The notes below the pieces were generated by a model, which saw nothing but the letters and a program-made list of their open reading frames with translations, was not told the origin of the DNA and made no database searches. From JADGGV01 sp035715725 (GTDB lineage Bacteria > Gemmatimonadota > Gemmatimonadetes > Longimicrobiales > RSA9), in contig DASTKT010000173.1 of assembly GCA_035715725.1 (NCBI GenBank), forward strand, positions 62,001 through 126,000: 64,000 nt of DNA. The letters are read 5' to 3'. The position numbers were made by a program, and so were the translations under genes. Positions 10,244 to 18,223 of this stretch are shown here, piece by piece; the stretch's first letter is position 1, and each line of letters starts with the position of its first letter.

Positions 10244-11433
10244 GCGCGCGCGACCTGTCCTTCGAGCGCGTCGTCGCTTTCGCCGCCGACCTCATCCGCA
10301 TCCCGTCACTCCCGGGGAACGAAGGCGACGTCGTCCTGCGCGTCCGACACGAGCTCGAGGAACTCGGCTTCCGCGATGTCCGCATCGACGAGCTCGGTAA
10401 CGTCATCGGCGTCGCGCCCGGCCGCGGCGCCGCCCCTGCCGTCATGCTCTCCTCCCACCTCGACATGGTCGACGTCGGCGACCCTGCCTCCTGGGAGTAC
10501 CCGCCCTTCGGCGGCATCGTCGACGGCGGGTTCCTCCACGGCCGCGGCGCCATGGACATCAAGGGACCGCTCGCCCTCCAGACCTACGCCGCCGCCCACT
10601 TCCTCGATCACCCGGCGGAAGGCGACGTCGTCGTCGCCCACACGGTCTTCGAGGAGCGCGGCGGCTGGGGGATGGATGCCCTCATGCGCGCCGGCACGCT
10701 CCGCCCCGGCGCCGTCATCCTCGGCGAAGCCACCAACGGCGACGTCTGCATCGGGCATCGCGGCCGCGCCGAGCTCATCATCGAGGCCCAGGGCGTCGCC
10801 GGACACGCCAGTGCGCCGGAGCGCGCCCGCAATCCGCTCGACGCGCTCCCCAGCATCATCCCGGCGCTACAGGAGTTCGCCGCGCAGCTCCCGTCCGCCC
10901 CCGTCCTCGGCAAGGCGACTCTCGCCCCCACCGCGCTCGAGACGCTCCCCCGCAGCCGGAACGTCATCCCGGACCGCGCCCGCGTCATCGTCGACTGGCG
11001 CACGCTCCCGGGCCCCTCCGCCGAGAACGCCCGGCGCGCCCTCGAGGACTTCCTCCGCCCGCGCGTTCGCCTCCCGGACGGCTGCGCCCTCGACATCCGC
11101 TTCGCCACCGAGCACCAGCGGACGTTCACCGGCCTCGAGCGCGACCGCGACATGTTCACCCCGGGTTACCTCCTCCCGGCGGATCACCCCGTCGCGGTCG
11201 CCGCCGCCCGCGCGGTGCGCACCGGCCTCGGCCGCGAGCCCGCGCTGCGCGCCTGGACATTCGCCACCGACGGCGGCCACACCTGCGGCGAGCACGGCAT
11301 TCCGACCATCGGCTTCGCGCCCGGCGAGGAGCGCTTCGCCCACACGAACCGCGAGCGCCTCGACCTCGCCCAGGCGCGCGCCGTCTACGACGCCTATCCG
11401 CTCGTGATCCGCGCCGTCATGGACGCCGCCTGA
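10240..11433 (+). CDS. M20 family metallopeptidase / deacylase
   Basis: A 397-residue zinc hydrolase of the ArgE/DapE/CPG2 (M20) type. Metal ligands are seen in SSHLDMVDVG (first His-Asp), GRGAMDIKGPLA (bridging Asp), FEERGG (catalytic Glu followed by a ligand Glu) and the C-terminal FAHTNRERLD His; the dimerisation domain lies between about residues 175 and 290 (HRGRAELIIEAQGVAGHAS). The DGGHTCGEHGIPTIGF stretch resembles YgeY-type or acetylornithine/succinyl-diaminopimelate deacylases. The precise substrate cannot be given. It overlaps hppA by four bases, so the two are likely co-expressed. Confidence 0.88.
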
Positions 11434-11634
11434 GAGCGGCGCACGCCGTTCCGGCGCGCGCTCGCGCGCCGACGCCGTTCGCCTCGCCCGTCCGCCGGTC
11501 CCGCCGTCGCGTGCGGCGCGAGCCACTCCCCCGCGCCGGGAACGAACGGGATCGCCCCCGGTGGAAAACATCAAGTAATTCCGCTAAATTTCAGGGCTGG
11601 CATCTGAACGCGAACCGCGAAGTCTGACACGGAC
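11434..11634 (+). other. Intergenic region with GC-rich hairpin
   Basis: About 200 bases without a gene. An 8-bp GC hairpin (arms 11453-11460 and 11463-11470) follows the M20 peptidase but has no T-tract. An AT-rich patch at 11568-11592 (containing TAAATT at 11585-11590) just before ychF may hold its -10 element; I find no convincing -35 at the right distance. Confidence 0.35.
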
Positions 11635-12765
11635 ATGGCCAACCTGAAGCTCGGGATCGTCGGGCTGCCGAACGTCGGCAAGTCCACGCTCTTCAATGCG
11701 CTCACCGGCGCCGGCGCGTCGGCCGAGAACTACCCGTTCTGCACCGTCGATCCGAACGTCGGCGTCGTCGAGGTGCCGGATCGGCGCGTCGACCTGCTCG
11801 TCGAGCGCGTGCAGCCGAAGTCTCGCGTCCCGGCCGTCGTCACGTTCGTCGACATCGCCGGCCTCGTGAAGGGCGCCTCCGAGGGCGAGGGCCTGGGGAA
11901 CCAGTTCCTGGCCAACATCCGCGAGGTCGACGCCATCGTGCACGTGGTGCGCTGCTTCGAGGACCCGGACGTGACGCATGTCCTCGGCGCCGTCGATCCC
12001 GTCCGCGACCGCGAGATCATCAACCTCGAGCTCGCCCTCTCCGACCTCCAGTTCGTCGAGAAGCGGCTGCAGCGCGCCGAGCGCTCCGCGAAAGGCGGCG
12101 ACAAAGAGGCCCAGGCCGAGGTCGCGCTCCTGCGGAAGGTGCAGGCGGTCCTCTCGGAGGGGCGGCCCGCTCGCGTCGTCGCGCTCTCCGGTGAGGAGGA
12201 GGCGCGACTGCTCCGCACGTTCAACCTGCTCACGGCGAAGCGCGAGCTCTACGTCGCGAACGTGGCCGAGTCCGAGCTCGGCGGAAGGACCGGGCGCGAG
12301 GCCGGGGAAGGGAATGAGCTGGTGGGCCGCCTTCGCGCCGCCATCGAGGCCGATGGCGAGCCGGCCGAGGTGGTCCCGCTCTCCGCCCGCATCGAGGCGG
12401 AGCTGCTGCACCTCGAGCCCGAGGAGCGCGCGATGTTCCTCGAGGAGCTCGGCATCGAGGAGCCCGGCCTCTACCGCCTCATCCGCGCCGGCTATCACCT
12501 CCTCGACCTGATCAGCTACTTCACGGCCGGAGAGAAGGAGGTCCGCGCCTGGACCATCCGGCGCGGCACCCGCGCGCCGCAGGCCGCCGCCGAGATCCAC
12601 ACCGACTTCGAGCGCGGCTTCATCCGCGCCGAGACCATCGGGTGGGACGACTTCGTGCGCGCCGGCTCACTGAAGGCGGCTCGCGAGCAGGGCCTGATGC
12701 GGAGCGAAGGGAAGGACTACGTGGTGCAGGATGGCGACATAATGTTGTTTCGATTCAACGTCTGA
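11635..12765 (+). CDS. ychF: Redox-regulated ATPase YchF (Obg-like)
   Basis: A 376-residue P-loop protein of the Obg/YchF group, which binds ATP rather than GTP and associates with ribosomes. Visible: Walker A GLPNVGKSTLF, G2/G3 region DIAGLVKGASEGEGLGNQF, a coiled coil around residues 130-165 (DLQFVEKRLQRAERSAKGG), and a C-terminal TGS domain ending in HTDFERGFIRAE and DIMLFRFNV. The family's NxxE in place of the G-protein NKxD fits the ANVAESELGG segment. Length is normal. It is monocistronic, with 200 bases before and 350 after it. Confidence 0.95.
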   Translation: MANLKLGIVGLPNVGKSTLFNALTGAGASAENYPFCTVDPNVGVVEVPDRRVDLLVERVQPKSRVPAVVTFVDIAGLVKGASEGEGLGNQFLANIREVDAIVHVVRCFEDPDVTHVLGAVDPVRDREIINLELALSDLQFVEKRLQRAERSAKGGDKEAQAEVALLRKVQAVLSEGRPARVVALSGEEEARLLRTFNLLTAKRELYVANVAESELGGRTGREAGEGNELVGRLRAAIEADGEPAEVVPLSARIEAELLHLEPEERAMFLEELGIEEPGLYRLIRAGYHLLDLISYFTAGEKEVRAWTIRRGTRAPQAAAEIHTDFERGFIRAETIGWDDFVRAGSLKAAREQGLMRSEGKDYVVQDGDIMLFRFNV

Positions 12766-13112
12766 GGGCTCCCGCGGAGCGCTCCGCTGCCACTTCACGC
12801 GCTCGGGCGAGCGCTGGCCCTCGCCCTGTCCCACCCCTGAACCCTCCCCCGACCGTCTCCGCGCCGACCGACGCCCGCCCGCGGGCCGCGCTGCTCGGAC
12901 AGTGATCGGACGCGACTCGCATTCTGGCCCGGTCCCGGCGTGCGCCGCTCTGCTCCGCGCCGACAACTTGCATGGTCCCCCCGCGGCTCGCCGGCACCGC
13001 ATGCGCTGAGTGGGCTTTCAGCAGCGCGCCGCAGCCGGCGGGGCGCATCTTCCCGCCCCGCGCGATCAGACCCTGGCTGTCGGCACCCGCCCGGCGGAAA
13101 GGAGTCGCGCCC
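12766..13112 (+). other. Gene-free stretch upstream of the PEP-CTERM gene
   Basis: About 350 bases with no supported gene. I see no clear promoter hexamer pair, no T-tract terminator and no riboswitch I can recognise; the only clear element is the AAAGGAG ribosome site at 13098-13104. Short frames here have no ribosome sites. Confidence 0.4.
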
Positions 13113-13787
13113 ATGATCCGAGGAAAATCCCTTTGCTTTGGCGTCGGACTCGCACTCCTGGCCCTCGCGCCAGGGACTCGGGCGCACGCCCAGATCAGCC
13201 TCGCGGGGAGCACGGTCGGATGCTTCTCGATGACCTCCGCGCTGGCCGGAAGCTGCTCCGGGCTCAACTCCTCGGTCCAGGGGCTGACGTTCGCGGGGAG
13301 CACGTTCTCCACGACGTCCTCGCCGATCGACGGCGTATTCGCGCTCGGCAGCAACTCCGATCCGACGAAGACGCTCGGCGCGTTCACGCTGGCGACGACG
13401 ACCGCCGACTACAACAGCTGGTTCTTCCATCTGTTCGTGACGATCACGTCGCCGACGGGTACCACGCCCTCCGTCTATGAGTTCGTGGCCGACCTGACCG
13501 GCTCGGTCTCCGGCGCCGATGGCGGCGTGCACATCGGCTTCGCGCCGGTGGGCAGTCTCTTCCCCGGCGCCGGGCCTGCTACGGGCACGGGAACGTTCCC
13601 TGGCGGGACGTTCGCGATCGGGGTGGAAAACACGGACGTCACGTCCGGGGAGACCGCGAATCAGTACGGCGCCGGCCGCCTGAACGTGATCCCCGAGCCG
13701 GCCACGCTGGTCCTGTTCGGTACCGGGCTTGTTGGGCTGGTGGGGGTGCGCCGTCGCCACCGCAAGGTGACCCGCGACGCCGCCTGA
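13113..13787 (+). CDS. PEP-CTERM sorting-domain exported protein
   Basis: A 224-residue exported protein. Residues 1-26 form a signal peptide (basic start, hydrophobic core, cleavage after AHA). The middle is low in Lys/Arg and rich in Thr, Ser, Gly and Phe, as in secreted beta-rich surface proteins. The C-terminus has the complete tripartite sorting tag: VIPEPATLVLFGTG, a hydrophobic helix, and a basic RRRHRK cluster. Such proteins are processed by exosortase and are often linked to exopolysaccharide. No exosortase gene is in this window. The ATG at 13113 is chosen by AAAGGAG 8 bases upstream; the frame is open further back. Confidence 0.85.
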   Translation: MIRGKSLCFGVGLALLALAPGTRAHAQISLAGSTVGCFSMTSALAGSCSGLNSSVQGLTFAGSTFSTTSSPIDGVFALGSNSDPTKTLGAFTLATTTADYNSWFFHLFVTITSPTGTTPSVYEFVADLTGSVSGADGGVHIGFAPVGSLFPGAGPATGTGTFPGGTFAIGVENTDVTSGETANQYGAGRLNVIPEPATLVLFGTGLVGLVGVRRRHRKVTRDAA

Positions 13788-13876
13788 GGCGTGCTCGTGG
13801 CGCGCACGCCACGATCGACGCTTCCGGACCGACCGCCGGGGGCGCCGACCGTGGCGCGCGCACTGACGTCGGCTCG

Positions 13877-13919
13877 GACGACCCTGGCCTCGCCGCACCC
13901 CGGGCGAGGCGGGGTCGTC
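13877..13919. terminator. Long hairpin between convergent genes
   Basis: Two nested 8-bp arms (13877-13884 with 13912-13919, and 13887-13894 with 13903-13910) form a near-continuous 16-bp stem. It has no T-tract and overlaps the stop codon of the minus-strand C39-like gene. It probably separates two convergent transcripts. Confidence 0.5.
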
Positions 13920-14394
13920 AGGCCGCCTGCGCCTCCACCGTCAGGATCTCCGCGATGTGCCAGCGCCGGTGCACGTAGGTCTCCAGTGCACTCGGCGTGT
14001 CGCGCTCCGGATCGTAGACGAGCCCCCCGGATACCACCACGAAGTGCCCGCGAGTGTCGCCGGGCTCGTGGATCAGCACGATCGCTGGGTCCGCCGCCGG
14101 CGTGTACTCTGCCAACGCGCAGTCGTCTCCCGCGTCCGACACCCGGACGATCCGGCCGGTGAGTTGCCGGAGCATCCGGGCGACCTCCATCGCGCGTAGC
14201 CCATCCCTCGGGCGGCCCGACGGGTCCGCCGCCGCCGCTTCCCCGTAGCTGACTCCCGCCAGCATCGCTGCCGCCGCGATGCCGCAGTCCCGGCCGTTCC
14301 GTTGCCGGATATGTCGGATCGTCTGGGGGGGAGACCCCGCAGCCGCCGATCCGCCGGCCGCCGCTCTGTCGCGCCGCGTCGACGCCACCTTCAT
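13918..14394 (-). CDS. Stand-alone C39-like cysteine peptidase
   Basis: A 158-residue protein with the layout of the peptidase C39 / papain-like fold: catalytic Cys37 in NGRDCGIAAAAMLAG, His117 in RGHFVVVSGG, and a probable Asp128 in VYDPE. C39 domains usually form the N-terminus of bacteriocin ABC exporters, where they cut double-Gly leader peptides; here no membrane or ATPase domain follows and no signal peptide is seen. Start is uncertain: ATG at 14394 has AGAAGG touching it, whereas a GTG two codons later (14388) has that site 6 bases away. It is divergent from the pilin-like gene at 14570. Target unknown. Confidence 0.7.
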   Translation of the reverse strand: MKVASTRRDRAAAGGSAAAGSPPQTIRHIRQRNGRDCGIAAAAMLAGVSYGEAAAADPSGRPRDGLRAMEVARMLRQLTGRIVRVSDAGDDCALAEYTPAADPAIVLIHEPGDTRGHFVVVSGGLVYDPERDTPSALETYVHRRWHIAEILTVEAQAA

Positions 14395-14569
14395 CCTTCT
14401 TTCAGAGGGTTTCGCCCCTCTGTACACGCCGCTCCCATCCCCGTTCCGGGCCCACGGCGGCGCCGCCGGGGGCCGCTGACCTCCGCCGGCATTGCTTTGG
14501 CCCGCGGGCGCCATTACCGTGGAGAGCGCTTTCCAACAGCCTTCTCTGCCCGGTAACGGAGCCGGACAA

Positions 14570-14935
14570 TTGCCGAGACGTGCGCGGGGATTCGCATTTC
14601 GCCAGCGGTCCGGCCAGGCACTCGTCGAGTACGTGCTCGTCGTGGCCATGGTTGCGGTCGGTCTCGTCCTGGTGATGCTCCATCTTCGGAGCGGGACCGG
14701 CAACGCGCTTTCCGGTGCCAACTGCCAGATCGCGTCGGCCGGCGGCAGCAGCCCTGGTGCCGGCTGTGGCGCGAGCGCCGGTGGCACCACGCCCGGCTCG
14801 TCCGGCAGCGGCGCCGGGGATCGCCCCGGTTACGGCTGGGGTCAGCGTCCACCGGAGCCCGGCCCCCCACCCGGCGTCCCGGGTCAGGGCAGCGACTCGT
14901 CCGGCGCGCCGGGAGGCGGCAACGGCCCGCACTGA
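14570..14935 (+). CDS. Flp/prepilin-like protein with Gly-rich tail
   Basis: A protein of about 121 residues. A basic N-terminus (PRRARGFAFRQRSG) leads into QALVEYVLVVAMVAV and a 20-residue hydrophobic helix. This matches the type IVb/Flp prepilin pattern, with cleavage after Gly and Glu at position 5 of the mature form (QALVEY). The rest is unusual for Flp: a long Gly/Ser/Pro-rich low-complexity tail with two cysteines, making it much longer than a normal 50-70-residue Flp subunit. The TTG at 14570 is chosen for its GGAG site 8 bases upstream; GTG 14519 is in frame too. No tad genes are nearby. Confidence 0.6.
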   Translation: MPRRARGFAFRQRSGQALVEYVLVVAMVAVGLVLVMLHLRSGTGNALSGANCQIASAGGSSPGAGCGASAGGTTPGSSGSGAGDRPGYGWGQRPPEPGPPPGVPGQGSDSSGAPGGGNGPH

Positions 14936-14966
14936 CCCTGCGCGGCGCCACCGACCGGGAAAAAGA

Positions 14967-15008
14967 CGAAAGACCCCGGGAGCGCCGCCGCGCTCCCGGG
15001 GTCTTTCG
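14967..15008. terminator. Bidirectional terminator, perfect 18-bp hairpin
   Basis: Arms 14967-14984 and 14991-15008 are perfect complements around a 6-base loop. The run of five As at 14960-14964 gives a T-tract for leftward transcripts, and GTCTTTCG ends the rightward side. It lies between the convergent genes at 14570 (+) and 15038 (-), so it can stop both. Confidence 0.85.
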
Positions 15009-15037
15009 CTCGCATCCCGGGTGTCCCTGCCGGCGGC

Positions 15038-15439
15038 TCAGGACGCCCCGTTCGGCTTCGGCGGCAGCAACGCGGCGATGCGGTCCCGCAGGCTCTCCAG
15101 CCACGCCAGCTCGGCCGCCACCCGCCGGGCCGTCTTCTGGTCGATTGTCCCCTGACCGGCCTCCACCATGAACACCATCGACCGCAGCGGCGAGGCGATC
15201 GCCTCGAGCCAGTCCACGTCCTCCCAGGAAAAGCCATACCCCTGCCGGTGCAGCGCCAGCGCCGCCAGCGCATGCCGCTCGTCCGGCGAGAAGCGCAGCA
15301 CGTAGGTCTCGATGTAGTCCTGGATGTGCACGGCCCCGTCCTCCGGCAGCCACACCGCCAGGTCCACCATGTCGACGTTGACGGGAACGCCCCCGTTCCA
15401 CTGCTCGTGCGTGAGCGCCGGTTTCGTGTCGTTGCGCAT
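15038..15439 (-). CDS. Hypothetical protein
   Basis: A 133-residue soluble protein I do not recognise. The ATG at 15439 is supported by GGAGAAGG three bases upstream on the minus strand. The N-terminal half contains HEQWNGGVPVNVDMVDLAVW, then an acidic stretch (LPEDGAVHIQDYIETYVLRF), and a helical C-terminal half rich in Ala, Leu and Glu ending PPKPNGAS. No Cys pairs, membrane segment or signal peptide. It sits between two pieces of noncoding DNA, with its own promoter-like pair upstream and a strong terminator downstream, so it appears monocistronic. No function is proposed. Confidence 0.72.
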   Translation of the reverse strand: MRNDTKPALTHEQWNGGVPVNVDMVDLAVWLPEDGAVHIQDYIETYVLRFSPDERHALAALALHRQGYGFSWEDVDWLEAIASPLRSMVFMVEAGQGTIDQKTARRVAAELAWLESLRDRIAALLPPKPNGAS

Positions 15440-15892
15440 TCGCCTTCTCCGGAAACCACGTCGGGACTTCGGGCGGCCGCCCGTCGGATCGCGTACGCCC
15501 CTCGCCGTCGTCGTCAACAGCGACACGCGTCCCCGCGTCGCTCGGTGCGGAGACGTCGACACCCGCTCAGGTGAGTCCGCGCGTGCAGGAGAGCACGACA
15601 GGGGGGCGTCTTGCGAGGTGTGCGCGGGTGCTCGATTCGCTGGCACCCACACCCGCCCAATGTATCCTCGACCCCGGCGCGGCCACAAGGCTGCTGACCG
15701 ATGCGTGCCCGGCTCGCGCCGCTCGCCGCCCGCGCTCCTTGCGCCTCCCGGCGAACTCGTCGCATATATTCGCCGGTTCTACCACCGGCTTTCTGTCCTT
15801 TTTCGGCATCTCGCCCGGCGCCGCGTCCCAGACGGCGTCGGGTTACGCCGCCGCTTGGCGGCCTTGCGGTCCCTCACCGGAGTGCCGAAGCG
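15440..15892. other. Divergent intergenic region
   Basis: About 450 bases between the minus-strand unknown gene and the hemQ-like gene. It holds the leftward promoter candidate at 15659-15688 and, for the rightward gene, TATATT at 15765-15770 as a possible -10 without a clear -35. Frames in it have no ribosome sites and look like shadows. Confidence 0.4.
15659..15688 (-). promoter_or_regulatory. Candidate promoter for the minus-strand unknown gene
   Basis: Read on the minus strand, TTGTGG (complement of 15683-15688) is followed after 18 bases by TACATT (complement of 15659-15664). It would leave a leader of about 210 bases before the gene at 15439. Moderate match only. Confidence 0.3.
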
Positions 15893-16717
15893 ATGGAGCC
15901 CGTCCGCCACGAGCCCGGGGCGGTCGACGTACGCCCGCACCCGCCGCAGCGCCCCGCATTGGACGAGGAGGCCCTGGAGCGCATCCGGGAGGAGCAGGAG
16001 CGCTCGCTGGACCGGGACCTCATCCGCTTCGCCTTCCTCCAGGTCGCGCCGGAGTGGCGTCGACTGCCGGCGGGGGAACGCGCCGGACAGCGGACCGAGC
16101 TGGCCGACGTCGTCGCCGAGTGGCGGCCGCGCCTCGGCCTCTATTCGTACTCGCTCGTCGGCACCCGCGGCGATGCGGATCTCCTCCTCTGGCAGGTCAC
16201 GCGGGACGCCGAGCTCCTGCACGGCTTCGCCGCCGCGGTGCGGCGGACCGCGCTCGGCGCATGGCTGCGCACCCCCTACTCCTATCTCGGGATGACGCGC
16301 CGCTCCACCTACTCCAACCGGTACGAGCGGGAGCACGCGCGGGCCTACGGCGGCGCGGACCGGCTCGATCGGGCGCGTGTGAGCGTGCGCCCGCAGGGCT
16401 CCAGGTACCTGTTCGTGTACCCGTTCGTGAAGACGCGGGAGTGGTATGCGTTGCCGCACGAGGAGCGGCAGCGGCTCATGGACGGGCACATCGTGGCGGC
16501 GCACGCGTGGCCGGACGTCAAGCTGAACACGATCTACTCGTACGGCCTCGACGACCAGGAGTTCGTCATGGCGTTCGAGGCCGATTACCTCGGGCGCTTC
16601 GTCGACCTCCTCATGGCGCTTCGCCTGACGGAGGCCAGCCGTTTCACGCTTCGGGACACGCCGAGCTTCACGTGCCTGTCGCGCAGCCTCGAAGACTGCC
16701 TCGAGGCCCTCGGATGA
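15893..16717 (+). CDS. hemQ: Chlorite dismutase-family haem protein, HemQ-like
   Basis: A 274-residue member of the chlorite dismutase/HemQ family. HemQ (coproheme decarboxylase) makes protohaem from coproheme with peroxide in the coproporphyrin-dependent route. Key parts: RYLFVYPFVKTREWYALP with the conserved Tyr176, then ERQRLMDGHI with the proximal-ligand candidate His199, and YSYGLDDQEFVMAFE as the following beta-strand. The N-terminal 40 residues are charged and divergent. It overlaps the ferredoxin gene by four bases, which suggests a shared task. True chlorite dismutase activity is unlikely, but I cannot exclude it. The ATG at 15893 lies 10 bases after a GGAG. Confidence 0.82.
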   Translation: MEPVRHEPGAVDVRPHPPQRPALDEEALERIREEQERSLDRDLIRFAFLQVAPEWRRLPAGERAGQRTELADVVAEWRPRLGLYSYSLVGTRGDADLLLWQVTRDAELLHGFAAAVRRTALGAWLRTPYSYLGMTRRSTYSNRYEREHARAYGGADRLDRARVSVRPQGSRYLFVYPFVKTREWYALPHEERQRLMDGHIVAAHAWPDVKLNTIYSYGLDDQEFVMAFEADYLGRFVDLLMALRLTEASRFTLRDTPSFTCLSRSLEDCLEALG

Positions 16718-16995
16718 GCGGGCCCCCGTCCTCCGGCACCGCCGGCCCCGTCCAGGATCTCCAGGACCGACGCTTCGGCGAGCTGCTCGTGCGCATCGAC
16801 CGCACGCTGTGCGTCGGCTTCGGCGACTGCATCACGGAGGCGGGGGAGCTCTTCGAGCTCGATGCCGAGGGCATTTGCGTCTTCCGGGACGGCGCGCCCG
16901 ACCTCGGGCGCGAGCGTCTGACGGCCGCTTGCCGGAGCTGCCCGGTGGACGCGCTCCTCCTCCTCGGTCCGGACGGGGTGCAGCTCGCGCCTTGA
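16714..16995 (+). CDS. Small single-cluster ferredoxin
   Basis: A 93-residue ferredoxin. The cysteine pattern is CVGFGDC (CX5C) and, 44 residues on, CRSCP (CX2CP), as in the one-cluster ferredoxins (Fer4_13/Fer4_15-like) that carry a [3Fe-4S] or [4Fe-4S] centre. The N-terminal 22 residues are extra and low in structure. It overlaps the hemQ-like gene (ATGA), so it may supply or accept electrons for that haem enzyme or for the Fe-S and radical SAM proteins further on. Its stop is only 7 bases from the stop of the convergent zinc-ribbon gene, with no room for a terminator. Confidence 0.88.
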   Translation: MSGPPSSGTAGPVQDLQDRRFGELLVRIDRTLCVGFGDCITEAGELFELDAEGICVFRDGAPDLGRERLTAACRSCPVDALLLLGPDGVQLAP

Positions 16996-17002
16996 GCGGG
17001 CC

Positions 17003-17260
17003 TCACGAGGTGGGTTCGACCGGCCGCTGCGGCGGGGGTTCGGGTTCCGAGCGGCGGGCGGGGCCCTGCCAGCCGCAGGTCGGGCACCAGCGCCACTCGA
17101 TGCCGGAGGCGAGCCACCGCAGCCACCGTCGGTGAACGGCGAGCGTCGGCTGGAAGCACGCCGGACACGCGTTTGCCGGCCCGACCAGCACCGCGATGGC
17201 GACCACGATCAGGACGACGCGGAGCGCTACCAGCGCGAGCAGGGTGTAGAAGATCAGCAC
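17003..17260 (-). CDS. Small membrane protein with zinc ribbon
   Basis: A protein of about 85 residues on the opposite strand from its neighbours. Residues 1-27 form one membrane helix (LIFYTLLALVALRVVLIVVA), followed by a short linker with a CPAC pair, a basic stretch, a CPTC pair, and a Pro-rich tail. Two CPxC knuckles 30 residues apart look like a zinc ribbon or rubredoxin-like site. The GTG at 17260 is set by GGAGG at 17266-17270 with 5-base spacing; an ATG at 17281 is also in frame. A TTGACA hexamer lies at 17305-17300 on this strand. Function unknown. Confidence 0.6.
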   Translation of the reverse strand: MLIFYTLLALVALRVVLIVVAIAVLVGPANACPACFQPTLAVHRRWLRWLASGIEWRWCPTCGWQGPARRSEPEPPPQRPVEPTS

Positions 17261-17323
17261 GAGCGCCTCCCGGACAACCATGCCCGCCGGCCCGGGGAGT
17301 GTCAACAGCCAGCCGCAGCGACC

Positions 17324-18223
17324 ATGGCGCGGTTCCGAACCTACAGCCAGACCGTCGAGCCCGCCGGCGCCGAGGTGCCGGAGCAGGTGCGCGCCCAGGG
17401 CGAGCGCCTCCAGCATCGCCTCGCCGCCATCCGCCACATCGTCATCGTCGGCAGCGGCAAGGGAGGTGTAGGGAAGAGCGCGCTCTCCGCGAACCTCGCC
17501 GCCGCCCTCGCCGCCGCGGGATGGCGGGTCGGCGCCGTGGATGCCGACCTGAACGGGCCCTCCCTCGCGCGCATGCTCGGCGCATCGACGGTGCCCCTCG
17601 TCATCACGCCGACGGGCGTTACGCCCGCCCTCGGCGTCGCCGGCGTACGCGTCGTCTCCATGGACCTCCTGCTCGCCGCCGACGATTCGCCCGTCCGCTG
17701 GCGCGATCCCGGCGGCGCGGGGTTCATCTGGCAGAGCACGCTCGAGACGGGTGCCGTGCGCGAGTTCCTCGCCGACGTGGACTGGGGCTCGCTGGATTTC
17801 CTGATCGTCGACGCGCCGCCCGGGACGGACAAGCTGCAACGCCTGCTCACGCTCGTCGCGCGGCCGTCGGCGGTGCTGCTCGTGACGACGCCCTCGGAGA
17901 CCGCTCGGCACGTCGTCGCGCGCTCGGTGCGCCTCCTGCGCGAGGCCGGAATTCCACGCCTCGGGCTCGCCGCCAACATGGCGGGCTACCGCTGTCCGGC
18001 GTGCGGCCACGCGGAGCACCTCTTCGGCGTCGACGGCGCGGACCGCCTCGCCGAGGCCGCCGGCGTGCCGCTCTGGGCGGAGGTGCCCTTCGATCCCGCC
18101 ATCGCCGCGTCCACCGACGTCGGCCGGCCCTTCGTCCTCGAGCCCATCGCCTCGTCCGCCGCCGATGCGCTGCGCGGCCTCGCACTCCGCCTGCTCACCG
18201 AGCTCCGCGAGGAGGACCCGTGA
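17324..18223 (+). CDS. Mrp/NBP35-type P-loop Fe-S carrier ATPase
   Basis: A 299-residue SIMIBI-class ATPase. The deviant Walker A GSGKGGVGKSALSANLA (about residues 43-59), VDADLNGPSLARMLG, and FLIVDAPPGTDKLQ mark the Mrp/ApbC/NBP35 group, which binds and passes on Fe-S clusters. The C-terminal GYRCPACGHAEHLFG supplies the CxxC pair that bridges a cluster in the dimer. There is no N-terminal DUF59 domain. It overlaps the CxxC/PCP_red gene (GTGA). Given the radical SAM and ferredoxin genes nearby, a cluster-loading role for this respiratory module is a fair inference. Confidence 0.88.
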   Translation: MARFRTYSQTVEPAGAEVPEQVRAQGERLQHRLAAIRHIVIVGSGKGGVGKSALSANLAAALAAAGWRVGAVDADLNGPSLARMLGASTVPLVITPTGVTPALGVAGVRVVSMDLLLAADDSPVRWRDPGGAGFIWQSTLETGAVREFLADVDWGSLDFLIVDAPPGTDKLQRLLTLVARPSAVLLVTTPSETARHVVARSVRLLREAGIPRLGLAANMAGYRCPACGHAEHLFGVDGADRLAEAAGVPLWAEVPFDPAIAASTDVGRPFVLEPIASSAADALRGLALRLLTELREEDP

